DNA from: JBIICS01 sp044238735
GTDB taxonomy: Bacteria; Bacteroidota; Bacteroidia; UBA4408
DNA length: 41,209 nt
Direction of reading: 5' to 3'
Assembly: GCA_044238735.1 (NCBI GenBank)
Contig: JBIICS010000007.1
Location: 1-41,209 of the forward strand
Under the pieces are notes generated by a model. That model did no database searches and was not told the DNA's origin. It saw nothing but the letters and a program-made list of their open reading frames with translations. Every line of letters begins with the position of its first letter. Positions within the stretch are counted from its first letter, which is position 1. Positions 41,065 to 41,209 of the stretch are shown here, one piece after another. A program made the translations under genes and the position numbers.

Positions 41065-41209
41065 TTAGTTAACTATTAGTTTCTTGACTAGTTCGTTACC
41101 ATCTAGATTAATTTTTACAAAATAGATCCCATTTGCTCTTAATTGTTCTTTAGTTATAAGGTAATTATACTCGCCTGGAATCATATTGCCGTTTTGAAGA
41201 TTTAATACT
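41065..41209 (-). CDS. C-terminal end of a T9SS cargo protein (5' end outside window)
   Basis: From base 41208 the minus-strand frame reads 47 residues to a TAA at 41065-41067. It ends GIYFVKINLDGNELVKKLIVN, the last strand pair and basic tail of a T9SS type A sorting domain, preceded by GEYNYLITKEQL. Nothing can be said of the rest of the protein. It converges on ahcY; the two have separate terminators. Confidence 0.8.
   Translation of the reverse strand, partial: VLNLQNGNMIPGEYNYLITKEQLRANGIYFVKINLDGNELVKKLIVN

Overview
The window is AT-rich chromosomal DNA from a member of the phylum Bacteroidota, of the gliding or type IX secretion kind rather than Bacteroides itself. The evidence is several secreted proteins ending in a type IX secretion system (T9SS) sorting domain, TAnnTTTG-like promoter boxes, an OstA-like protein of the Bacteroidota type, RemB/Wzi-like outer-membrane barrels, a carotenoid cluster of the marine-flavobacterial kind and a bacterial GGGP-synthase-family gene. 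Genus cannot be read from the sequence. No phage, insertion sequence, CRISPR array or plasmid gene was found; most of the window is housekeeping and envelope genes.

Layout. 1-755: 3' end of a secreted protein with 26-residue repeats and a T9SS tail. 756-1405: the only long gene-free stretch, holding a tandem 98-bp repeat, a third partial copy and two palindromes. 1406-5162: a TPR/HisKA_2 sensor kinase, a secreted alpha/beta hydrolase and a small DUF1801 protein. 5237-5324: tRNA-Ser(GGA) with a terminator, converging on metG. 7697-13933: gmd, fcl, a RemB/Wzi-like barrel, a WecA/TagO-like sugar-phosphate transferase and a second paralogous barrel, which looks like a start module for a fucose-containing surface glycan. 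17215-13930 (minus): a tight carotenoid operon (CrtD-like desaturase, CruF-like hydratase, CrtZ, lycopene cyclase), preceded by a 1783-residue secreted multidomain protein.

22710-27966: fumarylacetoacetase, a RelA/SpoT enzyme, a Fur-family regulator and purA, packed with 3-nt, -1-nt and 17-nt spacing. 28099-31470: an OstA-like protein and an MsbA-like ABC exporter, a lipopolysaccharide-export pair. 31577-34975: a T9SS cargo protein and a class A penicillin-binding protein. 36383-34998: an SLC1-type symporter. 38438-36438 (minus): a three-gene, nearly gapless operon of phosphopantetheinyl transferase, GGGP synthase and a degenerate ThiE/TenI protein. 38524-40891: a WG-repeat protein and ahcY. 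The window ends with the C-terminal tail of another T9SS cargo gene on the minus strand.

The most interesting points are: the four carotenoid genes match the steps from lycopene to saproxanthin; an archaeal-type ether-lipid enzyme is locked in an operon with a PPTase and a ThiE/TenI protein that lacks both metal-binding aspartates; two paralogous outer-membrane barrels flank a WecA-like enzyme; and a hairpin-forming 98-bp repeat sits in the only long non-coding region.
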